Shown here one piece after another: positions 47,601-50,405 of a stretch of DNA of 64,000 nucleotides (its first letter is position 1; each line of letters starts with the position of its first letter). The DNA is from Euborellia annulipes (lineage: Eukaryota; Arthropoda; Insecta; Dermaptera; Anisolabididae). The position numbers were made by a program, and so were the translations under genes. The stretch is from contig JAKCPI010005103.1 of assembly GCA_023213315.1 (NCBI GenBank), positions 110,138 through 174,137 of the forward strand, written 5' to 3'. The notes beneath the pieces were generated by a model, which ran no database searches, was not told the DNA's origin, and saw only the letters and a list, made by a program, of their open reading frames with translations.

Positions 47601-49183
47601 TTCATTTATTTTTCATTAAAAAAAAATATAGTCTATATCCTTTCTTCAACTAACTTTAAATGTAAATATTATTTTTTTAAAATGGATTATAATCTTTACA
47701 AATATATCGAGAATGTTTTTTCATTGCTGGGTAATATCTTACAATAATAAATATATTTTGAAAAATTACTTTTTTTTTTTTTTTTTTTCATTTTTGGCAG
47801 TTGAGGTCATTTTGACTTTTAAATTTAAGTCTATTTTGTTTGAAAAATTGGTTTCAATTGCTTCCTGTGGCCGTTCAACTTTCTTGTTTCCCGGTGTCCA
47901 CCTTTCCCGAGATTCAGCAGAGCATGTGTTTCTTAACACAACGAATTCTGTGTCATTTCCTCTTTGTCTAGGCCAGGGCCTTAACTAAAAGTGAAATATA
48001 TTTTTTTTATTATTTCAAGCATAATTTTTTATTCCTAATTTTTTTTTGGAAATCTGGCAATCCTTTCAAAAACACTAAAATAACTCATTATAAAAAATTT
48101 TTATTAGATTAATTTAAATAATCTATTCTTTGTTTTAAGCATTTATCTAAAGAGGATATCTTCAAAATGGTTAAGTTAATTAAAACTTCCGAAAGATTAT
48201 CATATCCATTTTCACTTATGAGCACATTCTTCATTTTTCCCTTCATAAAATAAATAATCAAGTTTAACATATAGATAAGCTGAAGAAAGTTAAATGAATT
48301 TTGTTTATACATATTTGAAGAGGGTCTGGGCTTTCTCGACTTCTCCAAATGTTGACTATAAAATTAAGAAGTAGATAAGATGATTGAATGAATGCAAGTC
48401 AAGAAAACTGGCTTGAAAGATTTTTAGGTCCATAAAGCGTGAATAAGATATTATAGCTATAAAAATTGAGTTTTTTTTTTTTTTTAAGTTTTTAATTATG
48501 ATGAACAAATAGAAAAATATTGTTTAAATAAAAGAATTAATTAATTACTTCAGCTAACCATACACTCAAGTTTCCATTTTCCTTTCAAATCATCACAATC
48601 ATAATTTTTTTCTATTTCGTTTTTTGAAATAGCTTAGAAAAATTTTTTGAGAAATTAAAATTATTTTTTCTTTTATCAGGGCGATGGTGCTGTACTTCCA
48701 GCCAATAATCGTACAGAGCCCCCATCCTGGTCGAAATCACCTCATGCTCCCGATCTTGTGATGGATCTACCTTTGGACCAAGACGCCAATTCGGTAGCCT
48801 CATCGTCTTCCGCTTCCTCTTCATCTTCAGGTGATGAAGCCGGTGGCCCAGATAGTCCAGATATGTCCACAGCAGCGGAACGTTTCGCTAAACAAAATCA
48901 ATGTACCCTAAAGAAGAACACAAAACACCATACGGCGGCGGCGGGGGCGGCAACCGCGGCAACTAAAGGGTCGGTCGACACCATCACGACACCCACCACC
49001 GCCTCGGTGAAACCGCAGTTAAAAGCCAAACCTGCGATCATGAAGAAACCTGTTTTGCCGCCGCAGTTGGTAGGCGTGACGGTGCAGCCGCCCGCAGCTG
49101 CAGCGGCCCCCGCCGCCACCGCCAATGCAGCTGCGCCAGCAACAGCGGCTGAAAACGGCGAGCAGAAAACCCAGGTCGAATAG
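1485..49183 (+). CDS. srGAP: SLIT-ROBO Rho GTPase-activating protein, 5'-partial, 16 visible coding exons
   Basis: Sixteen exons concatenate without a frame break into 1069 residues plus stop (numbering below counts from the first full codon at 1486). Order: F-BAR helices about 1-340, RhoGAP about 414-605, SH3 654-707, then a Ser/Gly/Ala/Pro-rich tail. RhoGAP catalytic signatures are intact: arginine finger Arg454 in GIFRVSGS, Lys493 and Arg497 in VLKLYLRELREPL, Asn566 in NLAICFGPTL. The family (known) uses an inverse F-BAR to bend plasma membrane outward, the GAP domain to switch off Rac/Cdc42/Rho, and the SH3 to bind Robo receptor tails in axon guidance and cell migration. Length fits the family (about 1,000-1,100 aa); only the N-terminal part of the F-BAR and the start codon are missing, lying upstream of the window. 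A poly(A) signal AATAAA lies at 49278. Identification is secure; exact boundaries are by eye. Confidence 0.95.
2104..2331. mobile_element. Poly-G/poly-C MITE with 8-bp target duplication
   Basis: Termini CATGGGCGTAGCCA and TGGCTACGCCCATG are inverted repeats; the flanks ATGGAATA (2096-2103 and 2332-2339) are identical 8-mers. The interior has long C and G runs. An 8-bp duplication fits the hAT superfamily; no coding capacity. Confidence 0.85.
2571..2715 (+). repeat. Pal-1 family, 5' fragment
   Basis: Starts with the family's palindrome (ACTTTCTCTTACC ... GAGAGAAAGTA) and runs through ATTCGATGTCGAGA and ACGTTTTGAGGTCCCCTGA. It stops abruptly at a LINE remnant. The 20 bases before it are repeated before the copy at 3588. 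Confidence 0.8.
2715..3145 (-). pseudogene. LINE remnant: end of ORF2 (C-terminal zinc-knuckle region)
   Basis: The minus strand encodes VGLITGHCRLNRHLKIIG, then DSPLCRGCESEDETPTHIIC. This is the 'GHCxLNxHL ... PLCRxC ... EExxHxxCxC' signature after the RNase H domain of Jockey/R1/LOA-type non-LTR retrotransposons. Frame is kept for about 65 codons, then lost to stops. 5'-truncated, dead. Confidence 0.8.
3191..3576. mobile_element. TTAA-flanked MITE, copy 1
   Basis: Inverted termini GGTGCGCGTCTCG and CGAGACGCGCACC, flanked by TTAA on both sides. TTAA targets are typical of piggyBac-type elements. Two more copies are at 31647 and 59095. Confidence 0.85.
4143..5160 (+). mobile_element. SINE-A copy, split by a TTAA element
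   Basis: The tRNA-like head (CTTGGCGTAGAGGTTAGCG A-box type, GGTTCGGACCCC B-box type) is at 4143-4239. The SINE tail (CGGTTATCGTC, CCTAAGTTGCCGAAAAGACT, GTGTGAATG, poly-A) resumes at 5030. Confidence 0.85.
4240..5029. mobile_element. 790-bp TTAA-flanked element inside SINE-A
   Basis: Ends GGTTGTTCGGA and TCCGAACAACC are exact inverted repeats, each preceded or followed by TTAA. No ORF of note. A different piggyBac-like MITE family from that at 3191. Confidence 0.8.
5427..5622 (-). mobile_element. SINE-A copy, internally deleted
   Basis: Reverse orientation: T tract, then the reverse complements of the GTGTGAATG tail, the CCTAAGTTGCCG and CGGTTATCGT segments, then a jump from the TTTGGTATCCAA hairpin to the CCCCCGAGGGC head. 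Most of the tRNA-like part is missing. Confidence 0.8.
5637..5890. repeat. Degenerate foldback with ACGTTTCGG motif
   Basis: Contains TCGACGTTTCGGAATC...TTCCTCTTCAAGATAA, a decayed form of the motif shared by the foldback elements at 8392, 35411, 43831 and 59542. Weak inverted ends (GGGCTTTTAAAAT / ATTTTAAAAGCC). Confidence 0.4.
5891..7665. other. Intron, no gene seen
   Basis: AT-rich unique-looking sequence. A short Pal-1 fragment (CGACATATATTTAGCTTCCGA ... GTTACCATGGCAACC) lies at about 6547-6650 on the minus strand. No exon signals with phase support. Confidence 0.5.
7666..8240 (+). mobile_element. Pal-1 copy with internal insertion
   Basis: Palindrome head at 7666-7710, then a foreign 230-bp stretch with a GC-rich block (7795-7885, small hairpins like CCGTCTTCGGCGGG), then the family interior from 7945 (ATTCGATGTCGAGATTTTGA). 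3' truncated. Confidence 0.75.
8392..8628. mobile_element. Foldback element with hammerhead-like motif
   Basis: Arms of about 105 bp (from ATTAATAAAAGAAATTGATT to AATCAAATTCTTTTATTAAG). On the + strand 8540-8573 reads CTGAAGA, an AGGC/GCC helix, then CGAAACGTT; flanking UAC/GUA can pair. See the hammerhead finding. Confidence 0.7.
8815..9020 (-). repeat. Possible tRNA-derived SINE, distinct family
   Basis: GC-richer island; the minus strand contains AGGTTTGAATCTCGGC, close to a Pol III B box (GGTTCGAATCC). Only one copy seen here, so the family status is uncertain. The overlapping open frames on both strands are not taken as genes. Confidence 0.4.
9538..10210 (-). mobile_element. Pal-1 element carrying SINE-A
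   Basis: Minus orientation: terminal hairpin (TCTGGTGTGACTGGCGCATA ... ACCAGATTTTTT) at 9538-9640, SINE-A at 9645-9895, then the interior (GGCCGATTTTGTTTAAAAGC, GGGGACCTCAAAAC, AATCTCGACATCGA) to the palindrome near 10195. Confidence 0.8.
9645..9895 (-). mobile_element. SINE-A copy within Pal-1
   Basis: Complete in reverse: CACACTTTTTTTCCCATTC tail, hairpin AAACCATTTGGCATCCAAAT, GGGGTCCGGACCCGCGACG (B box region), TTAGCACGCTAACCTCTACA (A box region), AAGCCCCGAGGGC. Confidence 0.85.
10211..11376. other. Intron, no gene seen
   Basis: AT-rich. Contains a (TA)n microsatellite at about 10639-10668 and GC patches at 10490-10550 and 11020-11185 that match nothing else in the window. Confidence 0.5.
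11385..11689. mobile_element. hAT-like MITE with perfect 8-bp duplication
   Basis: Ends TAGGGATGAAACGATAC and GTATCATTTCATCCCTA are inverted; both flanks are TATATAGT (11377-11384, 11690-11697). The interior is packed with GTATCGATAC-type palindromes. Confidence 0.9.
12707..13196. mobile_element. pogo-like MITE, copy 1
   Basis: Ends CAGTAGAACCT and AGGTTCTACTG, TA on both sides. The interior repeats CCTCTATAACTTAAA-type subterminal motifs. The CAGTAGAACCTC terminus with TA target is typical of pogo/Tigger-derived MITEs. A second copy is at 32631. Confidence 0.85.
13975..14130 (-). mobile_element. SINE-B copy
   Basis: Reverse relative of 40609: GGTCTTTTTCGACATTTATG tail, TTGATTGGTAACCAATTC core, then GCGAACCCGCGACCCTTGGT, the B-box half of a tRNA-like head. 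Confidence 0.65.
14131..15340. other. Intron, no gene seen
   Basis: Very AT-rich; no repeat copy of the families named here and no supported exon. Confidence 0.6.
15341..15998 (+). mobile_element. Pal-1, near full-length, no SINE
   Basis: Head palindrome (TTCCTCTTGCCTCTATATATG...AGAGAGAAAGTA), the whole interior, and the terminal hairpin (TCTGGTGTGGCAAGCACAGC...TTTCACACCAGA). The SINE site is replaced by unrelated AT sequence. Confidence 0.85.
16036..16255 (+). repeat. GC-rich dispersed repeat (SINE-C), copy 1
   Basis: GCTCAGGGGCCCGCATCTTG, then GTGGATGGCGACCACGAGCT, then CTATATTTTCAACAGGC. It is closely similar to 53071-53300. GC is far above the surroundings. The type is not recognised; size suggests a SINE. 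Several overlapping open frames here are by-products of the GC content. Confidence 0.65.
16256..17280. other. Intron with one unassigned GC-rich block
   Basis: The 16480-16765 segment is GC-rich (for example GGGCCGAAGGGCCGGGGCTG) with frames open on both strands but no recognisable protein. The rest is AT-rich. Confidence 0.4.
17283..17545 (-). repeat. Pal-1, degraded copy
   Basis: Diverged minus-strand copy: CAGCACAAAACTTTCTCTTA hairpin arm, TTGGCCGATT, TTGCTTAATTTTGAA, AAAACGTATATTTCCATCC. Confidence 0.6.
18083..18662 (-). mobile_element. Pal-1, nearly complete
   Basis: Hairpin TCTGGTGTGACTGGTCGCAT...CACACCAGATTTTTTG, TTTCCGACAGTACATTTGAA, conserved interior to GACATCGAAATTTTTGACAT. No SINE. 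Confidence 0.85.
18787..18990 (+). repeat. Pal-1 fragment
   Basis: AAAGTATTGGATTTATGTCG, ATTCGATGTCGAGATTTTG, then a deletion to AAATCAATTATTTTTCAGAT. Lies tail to tail with the 18083 copy. Confidence 0.7.
19141..19810. mobile_element. 670-bp hAT-like element with perfect 8-bp duplication
   Basis: Ends TAGGGCTCGGATTT and AAATCCGAGCCCTA, flanks CTTATAAG (19133-19140, 19811-19818). The interior repeats AATAGGCACTAAAAA on one side and then the other. A Pal-1/poly-G fragment (about 19325-19545), shared with 57273-57546, is nested inside. Confidence 0.9.
19819..20699. other. Intron, no gene seen
   Basis: AT-rich unique-looking sequence with no supported exon or repeat. Confidence 0.6.
20708..21312. 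mobile_element. hAT-like MITE with inserted SINE-A
   Basis: Ends CAGAGTTTTCCAAACTGTGA and ACCACTG; the body matches the copy at 23013-23269. The SINE at 20799-21070 interrupts it. Confidence 0.7.
20799..21070 (-). mobile_element. SINE-A with 11-bp target duplication
   Basis: Poly-T start on this strand, full body, tRNA-like head ending CCAAACCCGGGGGCT. AGATCAATTTT occurs on both sides (20788-20798, 21071-21081), and the sister MITE at 23013 shows the uninterrupted site. A clear retroposition event. Confidence 0.9.
21313..22493. other. Intron with candidate first exon
   Basis: AT-rich apart from the CG-richer block at 21735-21904 described separately and a G run at 22076-22090. A short CGCGAAGCTCGCCGAAGGCG segment near 21409 resembles Helitron 3' hairpins seen at 60580. 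Confidence 0.5.
21735..21904 (+). promoter_or_regulatory. Candidate internal promoter and non-coding first exon
   Basis: A CG-richer block (CAGTCGAGTCGAGTGCGTGG, then a run ending TTGCTTGCTCAC) is followed by an ATG-free stretch that ends in a donor, TTAAAG|gtaatt. This is the look of a 5' UTR exon. It lies in the 27-kb intron, so it could drive an srGAP form starting within exon b, where the first ATG is MKTYQAYL. Inference only. Confidence 0.3.
22494..22745 (+). repeat. Pal-1, 5' part
   Basis: Palindrome, ATTCGATGTCGAGACTTTGA, CGCGACATGTTCTGTCTGTG, TTAGG-CACCCCCCTAGGG; truncated just before the foldback at 22787. Confidence 0.8.
22787..22956. mobile_element. Compact foldback with GGCCGAAAC motif
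   Basis: Arms of about 75 bp separated by a 16-bp loop. The right arm has GAGGATGGCTTTGACCAAGG then CCGAAACATAAGC, related to the other foldbacks, but the CTGANGA box is lost. Confidence 0.7.
23013..23269. mobile_element. hAT-like MITE, SINE-free copy
   Basis: CAGTTTTCCAAACTGTGAGG ... AAAGTTTGGAAACCACTG inverted ends. Same body as 20708-21312 with an unoccupied SINE site (GACCAATTTCCCAAATG). Confidence 0.75.
23357..23731. mobile_element. PIF/Harbinger-like MITE
   Basis: Ends GGCTGGTTGCACACACACCG and CGGTGTGTGTGCAACCAGCC are perfect inverted repeats; TTA lies on both sides, the three-base target of PIF/Harbinger. The interior is rich in CGGCCG and ACCGG motifs. Confidence 0.8.
24154..24423. 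mobile_element. Poly-G/poly-C MITE
   Basis: CAAGGGCGTCCGCAGG and CCTGCGGACGCCCATG ends; CTTGAATA duplicated (24146-24153, 24424-24431). Close relative of 32320-32586. Confidence 0.9.
24657..24920. mobile_element. Poly-G/poly-C MITE
   Basis: CAGGGGCGTATATA and TATATACGCCCCTG ends; CCTATCAT duplicated (24649-24656, 24921-24928). Long G and C runs just inside each end. Confidence 0.92.
24929..26424. other. Intron, no gene seen
   Basis: A Pal-1 head palindrome alone at about 25008-25065; a GC-moderate stretch 25520-25790 with open frames on both strands that I do not accept as genes; a G run at 26243-26256. Confidence 0.5.
27113..27370 (+). mobile_element. SINE-A, first of tandem pair
   Basis: tRNA-like head GTGGCGTAGTAGGTAGCG and GGGTTCGGACCCAGG, TTAAGCCATTTGGATACCAG hairpin, AACGGTTATCGTC, GTGAGTGTGAGTGTGAATGA tail, poly-A. 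Confidence 0.9.
27371..27647 (+). mobile_element. SINE-A, second of tandem pair
   Basis: Same layout with head variant CTTGGTGTAGAGGTTAGCG; ends in a 19-base A run followed by TTACATC. Confidence 0.9.
27806..28043 (-). mobile_element. SINE-A, reverse
   Basis: Follows directly after the Pal-1 terminal hairpin; complete through GTTAGCACGCTAACCTCTAC and GCTCCGAGGGC. Confidence 0.85.
28044..28617. other. End of the 27-kb intron, no gene seen
   Basis: AT-rich; leads into the acceptor of exon b. Confidence 0.6.
28618..28839 (+). CDS. srGAP: srGAP exon b: F-BAR coiled coil
   Basis: Acceptor atttcag, donor AAG|gtaaaa; 74 codons in phase 0 at both ends (residues 56-129). It reads straight on from exon a (QRIYRR then CREIGSETHEELL), so no coding exon is needed from the 27-kb intron. 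It is rich in Glu/Lys/Arg/Ala (EARQAESKLRQAEAQRAKLE), the heptad-like helix that forms the F-BAR dimer. Exon GC is clearly higher than the flanking intron. Confidence 0.94.
28840..31379. other. Intron, no gene seen
   Basis: AT-rich with homopolymer runs, notably about 30 T at 29577-29607. GC-rich patches at 29030-29090 and 29280-29345 look like a decayed transposon without clear ends; the 30060-30230 patch is unassigned. (ATT)n at about 30976-31000. Confidence 0.5.
31380..31508 (+). CDS. srGAP: srGAP exon c: F-BAR helix
   Basis: Acceptor attttag, donor GAC|gtaaga; 43 codons, phase 0 to 0 (residues 130-172). It holds LKARNEYILCLEASNTTIHK and ends in DDLSDLID, matching the 'KARNDYLLNLAATNAAI ... 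DVSDLID' segment typical of srGAP F-BAR domains. Confidence 0.94.
31647..32040. mobile_element. TTAA-flanked MITE, copy 2 (inverted relative to copy 1)
   Basis: GGTGCGCTTCTCG ... CGAGACGCGCACC between TTAA sites; body as at 3191 in opposite orientation. Confidence 0.85.
32320..32586. mobile_element. Poly-G/poly-C MITE
   Basis: CATGGGCGTCCGCAGG and CCTGCGGACGCCCATG ends; CGAGATCA duplicated (32312-32319, 32587-32594). Confidence 0.92.
32631..33135. mobile_element. pogo-like MITE, copy 2
   Basis: CAGTAGAACCTCGATAAGTT ... GGTTCTACTG with TA at both sides; inverted relative to the 12707 copy. Confidence 0.88.
33683..33901 (+). CDS. srGAP: srGAP exon d: F-BAR helix
   Basis: Acceptor gattgcag, donor GAG|gtaatt; 73 codons, phase 0 to 0 (residues 173-245). 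It begins CMDLGFH, the counterpart of the vertebrate 'CCDLGFH', and includes GLDSRLDKQRFLE and KKFEFQ, both recognisable srGAP signatures. Confidence 0.95.
33979..34083 (+). CDS. srGAP: srGAP exon e: F-BAR C-terminal helix
   Basis: A 77-bp intron precedes it. Acceptor ttttag, donor GAG|gtaatt; 35 codons, phase 0 to 0 (residues 246-280). The sequence LQKQLRAELETRLGQLSARI then LRIESEE matches the 'YHQLQSRLATLKIENEEV' helix of the family. Confidence 0.93.
34318..34500 (+). CDS. srGAP: srGAP exon f: end of F-BAR
   Basis: Acceptor ttattag, donor TCT|gtatgt; 61 codons, phase 0 to 0 (residues 281-341). It starts VWKTLETAETTLLAMLTAKD and ends RADRHETEEFYLS, equivalent to the family's 'QQETEMFYFTKFKEY' region completed by the next exon. 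The middle is Thr/Pro/Ala-rich and probably a loop. Confidence 0.93.
34578..34890 (+). CDS. srGAP: srGAP exon g: F-BAR to RhoGAP linker and RhoGAP start
   Basis: Acceptor is a T tract then ag, donor ATG|gtaaat; 313 bp, entering in phase 0 and leaving one base (residues 342-445). It contains a Gly/Ser/Pro/Gln-rich linker, a basic stretch (RRKRIGR), then KLFGGSLEEYL and IPLIVKSCIRVINLYG, the usual beginning of an srGAP RhoGAP domain. Confidence 0.95.
35009..35154. mobile_element. Short poly-G MITE
   Basis: CATAGACGTAACTA and TAGTTAGGCTCATG imperfect inverted ends; near-identical 8-mers CCTGAAGA and CCTGAAAA flank it. G-rich interior. Confidence 0.65.
35411..36708. mobile_element. 1.3-kb palindrome enclosing a Penelope-like element end
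   Basis: Two arms of about 573 bp (35411-35983 and 36136-36708) are near-perfect reverse complements around a 152-bp loop. Each arm carries the CTGAGGA...CGAAACGTCGACGAG motif (36610-36642 on +, mirrored at 35478-35511). The coding remnant 35977-36213 spans the loop and the right arm. Confidence 0.88.
35977..36213 (+). pseudogene. Penelope-like element, C-terminal coding fragment
   Basis: Open from about 35977 to a stop at 36211: KRSTALAVHALDIHHDFDYE, then ESNYFKRNFLEMIAIKKHPN, then KLSCIYNNL. The pattern 'S-ALA-H-HxFDxxN ... ESxYxKRxFLEMxxI ... LSxIYN' is what I know from the GIY-YIG/C-terminal part of Penelope-like retroelements. 5'-truncated; no reverse transcriptase here. Confidence 0.7.
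36709..37418. other. Intron, no gene seen
   Basis: AT-rich; leads into exon h. Confidence 0.6.
37419..37631 (+). CDS. srGAP: srGAP exon h: RhoGAP catalytic core
   Basis: Acceptor taaacag, donor CTC|gtgagt; enters and leaves in phase 1 (residues 446-516). It carries the arginine finger Arg454 in GIFRVSGSQVE, then FERGEDPL and NSVAGVLKLYLRELREPLF with Lys493 and Arg497. All three residues needed for Rho GTPase binding and catalysis are present, so the GAP should be active. Confidence 0.97.
37705..37810 (+). CDS. srGAP: srGAP exon i: RhoGAP
   Basis: Acceptor ttttag, donor TCA|gtaagt; 106 bp, in phase 1 and out phase 2 (residues 517-551). It includes LPRPVVIVMRYLFAFLNH, closely matching the vertebrate 'LPRVVIVVMRYLFAFLNH' helix. 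Confidence 0.96.
38099..38317 (+). CDS. srGAP: srGAP exon j: RhoGAP
   Basis: Acceptor aattttag, donor CAC|gtaaga; phase 2 in and out (residues 552-624). It has LSEFSDENMMDPYNLAICFG with the conserved Asn566, then NELIKNIILFNEDIFP and LYEKYISREP. This completes the RhoGAP domain. Confidence 0.97.
38404..38474 (+). CDS. srGAP: srGAP exon k: acidic RhoGAP to SH3 linker
   Basis: Acceptor ttttag, donor ATG|gtaaga; 71 bp, phase 2 in, phase 1 out (residues 625-648). It encodes an Asp/Ser/Pro-rich linker (DDIDSEIYPSED) like the acidic segment before the SH3 in srGAPs. Two exons downstream can be joined to it in phase: the SH3 exon at 40110 and a hydrophobic terminal exon at 38585. Confidence 0.92.
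38585..38679 (+). CDS. srGAP: Candidate alternative last exon encoding a hydrophobic C-terminal anchor
   Basis: A pyrimidine-rich stretch ends in gtgacag at 38584. Joined to exon k in its natural phase, it adds 31 residues and stops at TAG 38677: GWLISLLSTGRF, then VACLIVCLFQLVV, then GSNPKR. The middle is hydrophobic and could span a membrane, with a short basic end, the layout of tail-anchored proteins. GC is well above the flanking intron. An AATAAA lies about 250 bp downstream near 38922. Use of this exon would remove the SH3 and tail. I have not seen this isoform described; transcript data are needed. Confidence 0.5.
38680..40109. other. Intron sequence between linker and SH3 exons
   Basis: AT-rich, with poly(A)/poly(T) runs. 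A partial minus-strand SINE-A fragment sits at about 39083-39215, followed by a purine tract with a long G run near 39255-39285. A GC-richer patch near 39430-39470 has no readable frame I trust. No exon other than 38585-38679 is apparent. Confidence 0.6.
40110..40290 (+). CDS. srGAP: srGAP exon m: SH3 domain
   Basis: Phase 1 in, phase 2 out (residues 649-708); donor CAA|gtaaga. The SH3 (654-707) has ATAQFDF in place of ALYDY, ERELSLKKGD, the paired Trp687-Trp688 of the ligand groove, and GLIPDKYI with Pro700 and Tyr703. In this family the SH3 binds proline motifs such as those in Robo. The acceptor reads aagcag, a NAGNAG tandem site: use of the first AG would insert one Ala codon without breaking frame. 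Confidence 0.96.
40430..40577. repeat. 148-bp perfect-stem hairpin with tRNA-like core
   Basis: Outer arms GATGAGTTTGTGTTTGAT and ATCAAACACAAACTCATC are exact reverse complements, continuing through GGGCAAAAATTGCGCCC. The 88-nt core (40460-40547) has 7-bp acceptor-like ends and, on the minus strand, a perfect T arm CTTGGTTCGATTCCAAG with a B box. The other arms do not fold as a canonical tRNA, so I do not call a tRNA gene. Confidence 0.75.
40609..40792 (+). mobile_element. SINE-B
   Basis: Head GCCTTCGGGCCTTGGTGTAG and CACGTTCGCATCCCG (A- and B-box like), body TTAATTGGCTACCTATAAG, tail TTGCCGAAAAAGACC then (AAAT)n. Related to 13975-14130. Confidence 0.75.
41033..41294 (+). CDS. srGAP: srGAP exon n: Ser/Gly/Pro-rich tail
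   Basis: Acceptor atacgcag; phase 2 in, phase 0 out (residues 709-796). The content is low complexity: acidic-basic KDEERDKLELIK, serine runs, a Gly/Ser repeat, then QQPPPIAQAP. The donor GAG|gtatta lacks G at +5, so it is weak. Without splicing, six more codons lead to a stop at 41313 and a Glu-Thr-Thr-Val end. Confidence 0.85.
41295..41315 (+). CDS. srGAP: Read-through C-terminus VLETTV with class I PDZ-ligand pattern
   Basis: If the weak donor after exon n is not used, translation continues for six residues (VLETTV) to TGA at 41313. Thr-Thr-Val at a C-terminus fits the class I PDZ-binding rule (S/T-x-hydrophobic). I see no strong AATAAA in the next 300 bases, so this is only a possible intron-retention isoform. 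Confidence 0.35.
   Translation, partial: VLETTV
41316..41676. other. Intron, no gene seen
   Basis: Plain AT-rich intron. Near 41628-41675 there is a fragment reading 'caggcacgtagccag' followed by a G-rich run, like one end of the poly-G/poly-C MITEs found elsewhere here, but its other end is missing. Confidence 0.5.
41677..42025 (+). repeat. Pal-1, internally deleted
   Basis: Palindrome and ATTCGATGTCGAGATG, then a jump to GTACTAGTACTTTACTGATG, a 26-base T run, and the start of the terminal hairpin. Confidence 0.75.
42026..43304. other. Intron, no gene seen
   Basis: AT-rich with A and T runs; no repeat family of this window recognised. Confidence 0.6.
43305..43351 (+). other. Possible small cassette exon in the tail intron
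   Basis: A 47-bp GC-richer island is bounded by atcagcag (another NAGNAG) and AAG|gtaaac. In phase from exon n it reads QRLNLTDKPKSKPTP. Its length is not a multiple of three, so inclusion would shift exon o to an early stop. It could be a regulated poison exon or chance. Confidence 0.25.
43831..44108. mobile_element. Foldback element with hammerhead-like motif
   Basis: Arms of about 65 bp (ATATTCAAATTAGGTAGAAA ... TTTCTACCTAATTTGAATAT). The minus strand 43903-43934 reads CTGAAGA, TGGTC/GACC helix, CGAAACGTC. Confidence 0.75.
44114..45815. other. Intron, no gene seen
   Basis: AT-rich with many T and A runs and simple TA/AAT tracts. A modest GC patch near 45487-45545 has no supported frame or repeat match within the window. 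Confidence 0.6.
45816..45950 (+). CDS. srGAP: srGAP exon o: Ala/Ser/Thr-rich tail
   Basis: Acceptor tttttcag, donor ACG|gtatgc; 45 codons, phase 0 to 0 (residues 797-841). Low-complexity CEAPSVTANAVPATVPSSSE then ALNTANNLALATLRSEST. Support is the splice sites, phase, and GC content much higher than the flanks; the sequence itself is not diagnostic. Confidence 0.8.
46215..46556. mobile_element. Poly-G/poly-C MITE
   Basis: CAGTAGCGTAGCCAGG and TACGCCACTG ends; CATACATT duplicated (46207-46214, 46557-46564). Confidence 0.92.
47261..47443 (+). CDS. srGAP: srGAP exon p: proline-rich tail
   Basis: Acceptor tcttttag, donor CAG|gtcagc; 61 codons, phase 0 to 0 (residues 842-902). It contains APTPKKPPPAIHCKSHSLGG, a possible SH3-ligand type proline motif with a nearby phospho-type serine site, and ends ELWHRRAASQ. 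Without this splice the frame stops 22 codons later. A second potential donor (AAG|gttgcc, about 47468) is weaker. Confidence 0.85.
47780..47990 (-). pseudogene. Possible 5'-truncated poly(A) retrocopy in the last intron
   Basis: Read on the minus strand, a GC-richer stretch is open for about 60 codons (for example TEFVVLRNTCSAESRERW) and runs into a tract of about 19 A. An open end followed directly by poly(A) suggests reverse transcription of an mRNA or LINE. I do not recognise the protein and see no target duplication. Confidence 0.3.
48680..49183 (+). CDS. srGAP: srGAP exon q: last coding exon of the main form
   Basis: Acceptor ttttatcag; phase 0, 167 codons, stop TAG 49181 (residues 903-1069). 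It opens GDGAVLPANN, then a Ser-rich run, ERFAKQNQCTLKKN, a long Ala/Pro/Thr stretch, and ends GEQKTQVE. The Ala-rich part gives open frames on other strands, which I treat as shadows. An internal donor-like site at 48830 (TTCAG|gtgatg) leaves phase 1 and could lead to the distal exon at 51930. Confidence 0.9.
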   Translation, partial: GDGAVLPANNRTEPPSWSKSPHAPDLVMDLPLDQDANSVASSSSASSSSSGDEAGGPDSPDMSTAAERFAKQNQCTLKKNTKHHTAAAGAATAATKGSVDTITTPTTASVKPQLKAKPAIMKKPVLPPQLVGVTVQPPAAAAAPAATANAAAPATAAENGEQKTQVE

Positions 49184-50403
49184 GAAAAGATAAACACACA
49201 CAAGTCTTCTTCAGCAATTATTTTCCTATTTCTTCTTCCTTCTTAAAAGTTTCTAAGTATTTTTCAAAAATTTTAAAAATAAAAAGTAAAAATATAAAAA
49301 AAAAAAAAAAAAACATAATCAATATATAAATATTTTTCACTTACAAAATAAAATCACTTTTAGACGGAAGAAGAAAGAAAAATTCATATTAGAACAATAA
49401 TTAAATAATAAGACGCACAAATGGTTACCGTATTATCACTACTACTTCTTGGTAACATAGTCAAAAACGAAATACAAAATATTCAGGCCTTGGATAATTC
49501 ATCTTCCAAATAAGTTTTTGGCAGCTGAATAATTTTTTTCGCACAACGCAAAAAACGAAACACCAAAAAAAAAAATTTAATGGGCTCTCAGTAAAAATAA
49601 GTCTCCAAAATAATCACGAAAAATCCTGATTATAATTTTTCATTTTACTTTTTATTTATATTTTTTTTTAATTGAATGAAATAGTAAAGGATAAAATAAA
49701 AGTGTAAACAGTTGGGGCCAAAAAAGGAAATATTTATAATCGGGATTTTTAAATAGAATATCCTGAAATAAGACTAATCGCTCAAAGATATACATATTCA
49801 ATAAAAATAGTGCTAGAAAATTGCATACTTTTCCTAAAAAAAAAAAAACTTGCATTTTTATTCGTAGAGTTGATTAGCGCATTTAGAAGGGCCTTCGGGC
49901 AGTAAATCGGCGTTTTTAGCAATTCATATAAGACTGATCGATATTTTTAATTCAGTTTTTTTTTTGGAAGATATAAATAATATATTTGGTACGGTTTTTT
50001 AGAATTAAACGCAATGAAGCGACATTTTGATACTTGCTTAATTCTAATATCTTGTATATAGGTCTTAGATTGTGACAAGTTGGTTCCACTTTAGAAATTA
50101 AAAACACACCCACACACACACACACATACTTATTCAAAGGTTTTATTTTCACCATTCACTCTGTACATTTTATATCATTAAATAAATCACCTATACTATA
50201 AGATTTAAATAGTATTTTCGTCTTCTTTTTTTTTTTTTTTTGTAATAATTTGATTATTTTTTTTTATAGACGAAAATACTGGAGAATTTTTTGAAATGAA
50301 ATTTTAAGACTGTATTCATTTGTTAGAAATGGAAAATTAATATTTTTTTATTTTTTAATGGAAATATAAAATGTTAAATTTTGCAATTTTAACAATTGAA
50401 TTA
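49184..50403 (+). other. srGAP: 3' UTR and 3' flank of srGAP
   Basis: AT-rich and free of recognisable repeats. AATAAA at 49278-49283 is followed by a 20-base A run (possible 3' end near 49310). A small CA repeat lies at about 50107-50125. Confidence 0.6.
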
Positions 50404-50405
50404 TA

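Noticed and set aside
48898..49203. Long minus-strand open frames opposite srGAP exon q
   Set aside because: Shadow of an Ala/Pro/Thr-rich GC-rich exon; no splice context on that strand.
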